Below, piece by piece: positions 5,886-7,594 of a stretch of 7,594 nt of DNA; position 1 is the first letter of the stretch; each line of letters begins with the position of its first letter. The position numbers and the translations under genes are program-made. The notes below the pieces were generated by a model. The model worked only from the letters and a program-made list of their open reading frames with translations. It did no database searches and was not told where the DNA came from. This DNA comes from Alcaligenaceae bacterium (GTDB lineage: Bacteria > Pseudomonadota > Gammaproteobacteria > Burkholderiales > Burkholderiaceae_B), in assembly GCA_012511095.1 (NCBI GenBank), contig JAAZGT010000186.1, forward strand, positions 1 through 7,594, given 5' to 3'.

Positions 5886-6575
5886 TTAGGGGGAAAATCG
5901 GTAACCAATGCCCCACACAGTTTGAATCCAACGTGGGTTTTTAGGATCGGATTCAATGGCTCGACGTAAGCGCAAAATAGCAATATCGATAGCACGATCA
6001 CTGCGTTCACCGTCTTCGTCGTCGCGTGCTAAGGTCAGGAGTCGATCGCGGCTCAGTGGTTTTCCAGGGCTCATAATCAAAGCCTCTAATAAGTTAATTT
6101 CACCACCAGTCAGCTTAACAACCTCGTTATCTTTAAAAAGTTGACGACGTTGTGGATCAAAGGTGAATGGTCCAAAATTGATGGGCTGATCCTTAGTTAG
6201 GGCCGAGGGGCCCTCTTTGCGACGTAATACCGCCTCGATACGAGCTAATAACTCACGAGGGTCAAAAGGCTTGCCCACATAATCGTCGGCACCTGACTCT
6301 AGCCCGATGATACGGTCAACGGTCTCGTCTTTGGCGGTGAGGAGAATAATTGGAATATCTTCGTCGATGGCGCGTAAACGACGACAGGCGTCAACGCCAT
6401 CACCCCCAGGCATCATACGATCGAGGATCACTAAATCAGGCTCAAAGCGAGAAATACGATGCTCTAAATCAGTAGCGTCTTGGGCTAAAAGGGTGTCATA
6501 ACCGTTGCGATTTAGGTAGTCAGCTAAGAGCTGGCGTAAATCGGGGTCATCATCAACAACAAGAATTTTTTTCAC
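5886..6575 (-). CDS. ompR: OmpR-family response regulator
   Basis: A 229-residue cytoplasmic transcription factor activated by phosphoryl transfer from the kinase encoded just downstream. The receiver domain (1-118) has the acidic pair D8-D9, phosphoacceptor D52 in VILDRMMPGGDG, T80 and K102 in GKPFDPRELLARI. The C-terminal winged helix (about 131-227) shows LTGGEINLLEALI and DRAIDIAILRLRRAIE, and ends in PRWIQTVWGIGYRF, very like the OmpR tail. The start is GTG, chosen because MKKILVVDDD is the usual family beginning and because AAGGAG lies 7 nt before it. It is the first gene of a probable two-gene unit with the kinase. Upstream is a promoter candidate with TTTCA direct repeats, suggesting autoregulation. 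In Bordetella a related pair is named RisA/RisS, and the exact ortholog name is uncertain. Confidence 0.9.
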   Translation of the reverse strand: MKKILVVDDDPDLRQLLADYLNRNGYDTLLAQDATDLEHRISRFEPDLVILDRMMPGGDGVDACRRLRAIDEDIPIILLTAKDETVDRIIGLESGADDYVGKPFDPRELLARIEAVLRRKEGPSALTKDQPINFGPFTFDPQRRQLFKDNEVVKLTGGEINLLEALIMSPGKPLSRDRLLTLARDDEDGERSDRAIDIAILRLRRAIESDPKNPRWIQTVWGIGYRFSP

Positions 6576-6582
6576 AAACTTA

Positions 6583-6588
6583 CTCCTT
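6583..6588 (-). promoter_or_regulatory. Ribosome binding site fixing the GTG start of the response regulator
   Basis: AAGGAG on the minus strand ends 7 nt before GTG at 6575. This strong site supports GTG over any internal ATG. Confidence 0.85.
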
Positions 6589-6598
6589 TGTATTTCTT

Positions 6599-6627
6599 AT
6601 TATGGTGTTTAAGAAAGCGCTAAGCAA
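6599..6627 (-). promoter_or_regulatory. Candidate sigma-70 promoter for the ompR-envZ unit
   Basis: On the minus strand, TTGCTT (6622-6627) and CATAAT (6599-6604, 5/6 to TATAAT) are separated by exactly 17 bp, giving a start about 15-20 nt before the GTG codon. The -35 is weak (3/6), as expected for an activated promoter. No terminator is seen between the preceding DUF6776-like gene and this site, so read-through from upstream is also likely. Confidence 0.5.
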
Positions 6628-6632
6628 GTTTG

Positions 6633-6647
6633 TGAAATCAATTGAAA
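6633..6647 (-). promoter_or_regulatory. Phased TTTCA direct repeat, possible OmpR-type binding site
   Basis: TTTCA occurs at 6643-6647 and 6633-6637 on the minus strand, 10 bp apart, and the second copy ends 5 bp before the candidate -35. OmpR-family regulators bind as dimers to tandem direct repeats spaced about 10-11 bp. A further look-alike (TTTCT, 6612-6616) lies two helical turns on. Autoregulation is an inference. Confidence 0.35.
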
Positions 6648-6652
6648 CGACT

Positions 6653-7360
6653 TTAGTTAACGTTAAATGTACGGCGACCTAAAACCTCACCGTTATCGCT
6701 ATTTTTAACTGTGAAAGTCACTACTGTCGCAGTTAAGGTGCGTTGTGGCTCATCATATTCAAGTTCGCCTTGCAGCTGAGTCATATTGCCAACAGTGGCA
6801 GTAAATGCTTCTGGTGTAGCGCGGCCAAGACGACCATTGCGATAACGACCCTCAACATTAGTTTCAATGGTGACATTGAGATCGTTGCTTTGATCATTCC
6901 TTTTAGTTAAGAGTAAATCATAACGTAGCTTTCCTAATTCGGCGTTGAGCTCAGCGTGACGCAAAGCCACAGGAGTGCCACTAGGATCTTGCGGTAGAGC
7001 GCGTTTTAATAAATCGATCTCATCTTTGAGACGACTAATTTGCTGTTGATCTTGCTCGTACTGTGTTAATAAACGGCTATTTTCAGCTTCTGTTTGTTGT
7101 AGGTTTTGGCTTAGCTCGTCACTACGTGCCTGTAGAGCGTATTTCTCTTGGTTTAGAGTAGAAATTTGTTGATTTAATTGTTGTGACTCCTCAACGCTAA
7201 TGCGTGTAGGGCCATAGTTTGTTTGTAAAAACCAAAAACCACCGGCGCCGATAATAACGCCTGTAAAAAGAATCACTAACCAGCGTGGCATACCGCGTTT
7301 GCGGCGACTGCCAGTTTCATAAACTGAAGGTTTAAAGGCTCGATTCGATGATCTGAACAT
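6653..7360 (-). CDS. DUF6776-like membrane-anchored coiled-coil protein
   Basis: A 235-residue protein of unknown function. The basic cytoplasmic N-terminus (SRRKRGMPR, 18-26) is followed by one membrane helix (about 27-46) and no lipobox, so it is predicted to be bitopic with its bulk in the periplasm. Residues about 55-122 are a Gln/Glu/Leu-rich coiled coil (for example QLNQQISTLNQEKYALQ, 61-77). Residues about 132-235 look like a small beta-rich domain, beginning with ELGKLRYDLLLTK (141-153) and ending in GEVLGRRTFNVN. This architecture and the LRYDLLL segment match my recollection of the DUF6776 family of Burkholderiales. A Shine-Dalgarno (AGGAA, 6-7 nt before the ATG) supports the start. 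It lies 20 nt after the MurU-like gene and 77 nt before the response regulator gene, probably in one transcript with the former. A structural envelope role is possible but not shown. Confidence 0.75.
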   Translation of the reverse strand: MFRSSNRAFKPSVYETGSRRKRGMPRWLVILFTGVIIGAGGFWFLQTNYGPTRISVEESQQLNQQISTLNQEKYALQARSDELSQNLQQTEAENSRLLTQYEQDQQQISRLKDEIDLLKRALPQDPSGTPVALRHAELNAELGKLRYDLLLTKRNDQSNDLNVTIETNVEGRYRNGRLGRATPEAFTATVGNMTQLQGELEYDEPQRTLTATVVTFTVKNSDNGEVLGRRTFNVN

Positions 7361-7380
7361 GAAATTTCCTAATGTACTAA

Positions 7381-7594
7381 TTATTTCTTTAAATTGTTGA
7401 GCTTGTTATCTAGCGCTGCTAAACGCTCTGGGGTACCTACGTCGACCCATTTGCCTTGGTAATGTTGACCAGCTACTTGCTCGGTCATCATCGCGACTCT
7501 CAATAAAGGGGCTAAACGTGCACTTTGTCCTGACTCAAGTCCTTTAAATAGACTTGGGTGATAAACACCAATGCCAGCAAAGGTAAGGGTGTCG
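7381..7594 (-). CDS. murU: MurU-like nucleotidyltransferase, C-terminal part (cut by window end)
   Basis: The last 70 codons of a minus-strand gene whose start lies beyond the right edge; I translated it from the sequence. The fragment includes LTFAGIGVYHPSLF near its beginning, LAPLLRVAMM in the middle, and WVDVGTPERLAALD before a lysine-rich end (NNLKK, stop). The segments FAGIGVY and WVDVGTPERL are characteristic of the sugar-1-phosphate nucleotidyltransferase group that includes MurU, the N-acetylmuramate-1-phosphate uridylyltransferase of the peptidoglycan recycling shortcut known from Pseudomonas. The catalytic N-terminal GxGTR-type motif is outside the window, so substrate cannot be judged, and mannose-1-phosphate guanylyltransferase-type annotation is the alternative. 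The DUF6776-like gene follows 20 nt downstream. Confidence 0.78.
   Translation of the reverse strand, partial: DTLTFAGIGVYHPSLFKGLESGQSARLAPLLRVAMMTEQVAGQHYQGKWVDVGTPERLAALDNKLNNLKK

Noticed and set aside
5865..5888. Regulator-kinase fusion by stop-codon read-through
   Set aside because: The two genes share a frame with seven sense codons between them, but the stop is an ordinary TAA, there is no recoding signal, and a shared frame has a one-in-three chance of occurring.
6657..6666. Palindrome TTAACGTTAA near the end of the DUF6776-like gene
   Set aside because: It is short, AT-rich, coded by the final Asn-Val-Asn codons, lacks a T-run and has no promoter next to it, so neither terminator nor operator is supported.

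Overview
The window reads as ordinary chromosomal DNA of a low-to-moderate GC Gram-negative bacterium, most likely a betaproteobacterium of the order Burkholderiales, with an Alcaligenaceae-like flavour. The basis is a GlnS with an extended N-terminus, a DUF6776-type anchored coiled-coil protein, an OmpR/EnvZ-type pair, a MurU-like nucleotidyltransferase and a complete MinCDE set. The genus cannot be fixed from the sequence alone. No phage, transposon, CRISPR or RNA gene was seen.

Layout. Positions 1-260 carry no gene. The left part (about 14-89) holds short phased repeats and the rest is AT-rich leader. A small plus-strand OsmB-like glycine-zipper lipoprotein lies at 261-470. It converges on a long series of minus-strand genes, and a strong bidirectional hairpin terminator at 496-540 separates the two. 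In transcription order, right to left, the minus-strand genes are: the 3' end of a MurU-like gene, a DUF6776-like membrane-anchored coiled-coil protein, an OmpR-type response regulator with a GTG start, an EnvZ-type sensor kinase, glnS, minC, minD and minE. Gaps are short (4-108 nt), and the only convincing intrinsic terminator is the one after minE, so much of the block may be co-transcribed, with internal promoters before ompR and perhaps before minD.

Function. MinC, MinD and MinE form the oscillator that keeps the FtsZ ring at midcell. GlnS charges tRNA-Gln. The two-component pair senses an envelope or osmotic signal and regulates transcription. MurU belongs to peptidoglycan recycling. OsmB-like and DUF6776 proteins are envelope-anchored. 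The neighbourhood is therefore rich in envelope and division functions.

No clearly new system is visible. The points most worth a second look are non-coding: a 10-bp-phased repeat array near the left edge, a 10-bp inverted repeat with half-sites 63 bp apart in the minC-minD gap, and a phased TTTCA direct repeat just upstream of the probable ompR promoter that looks like an autoregulatory site.
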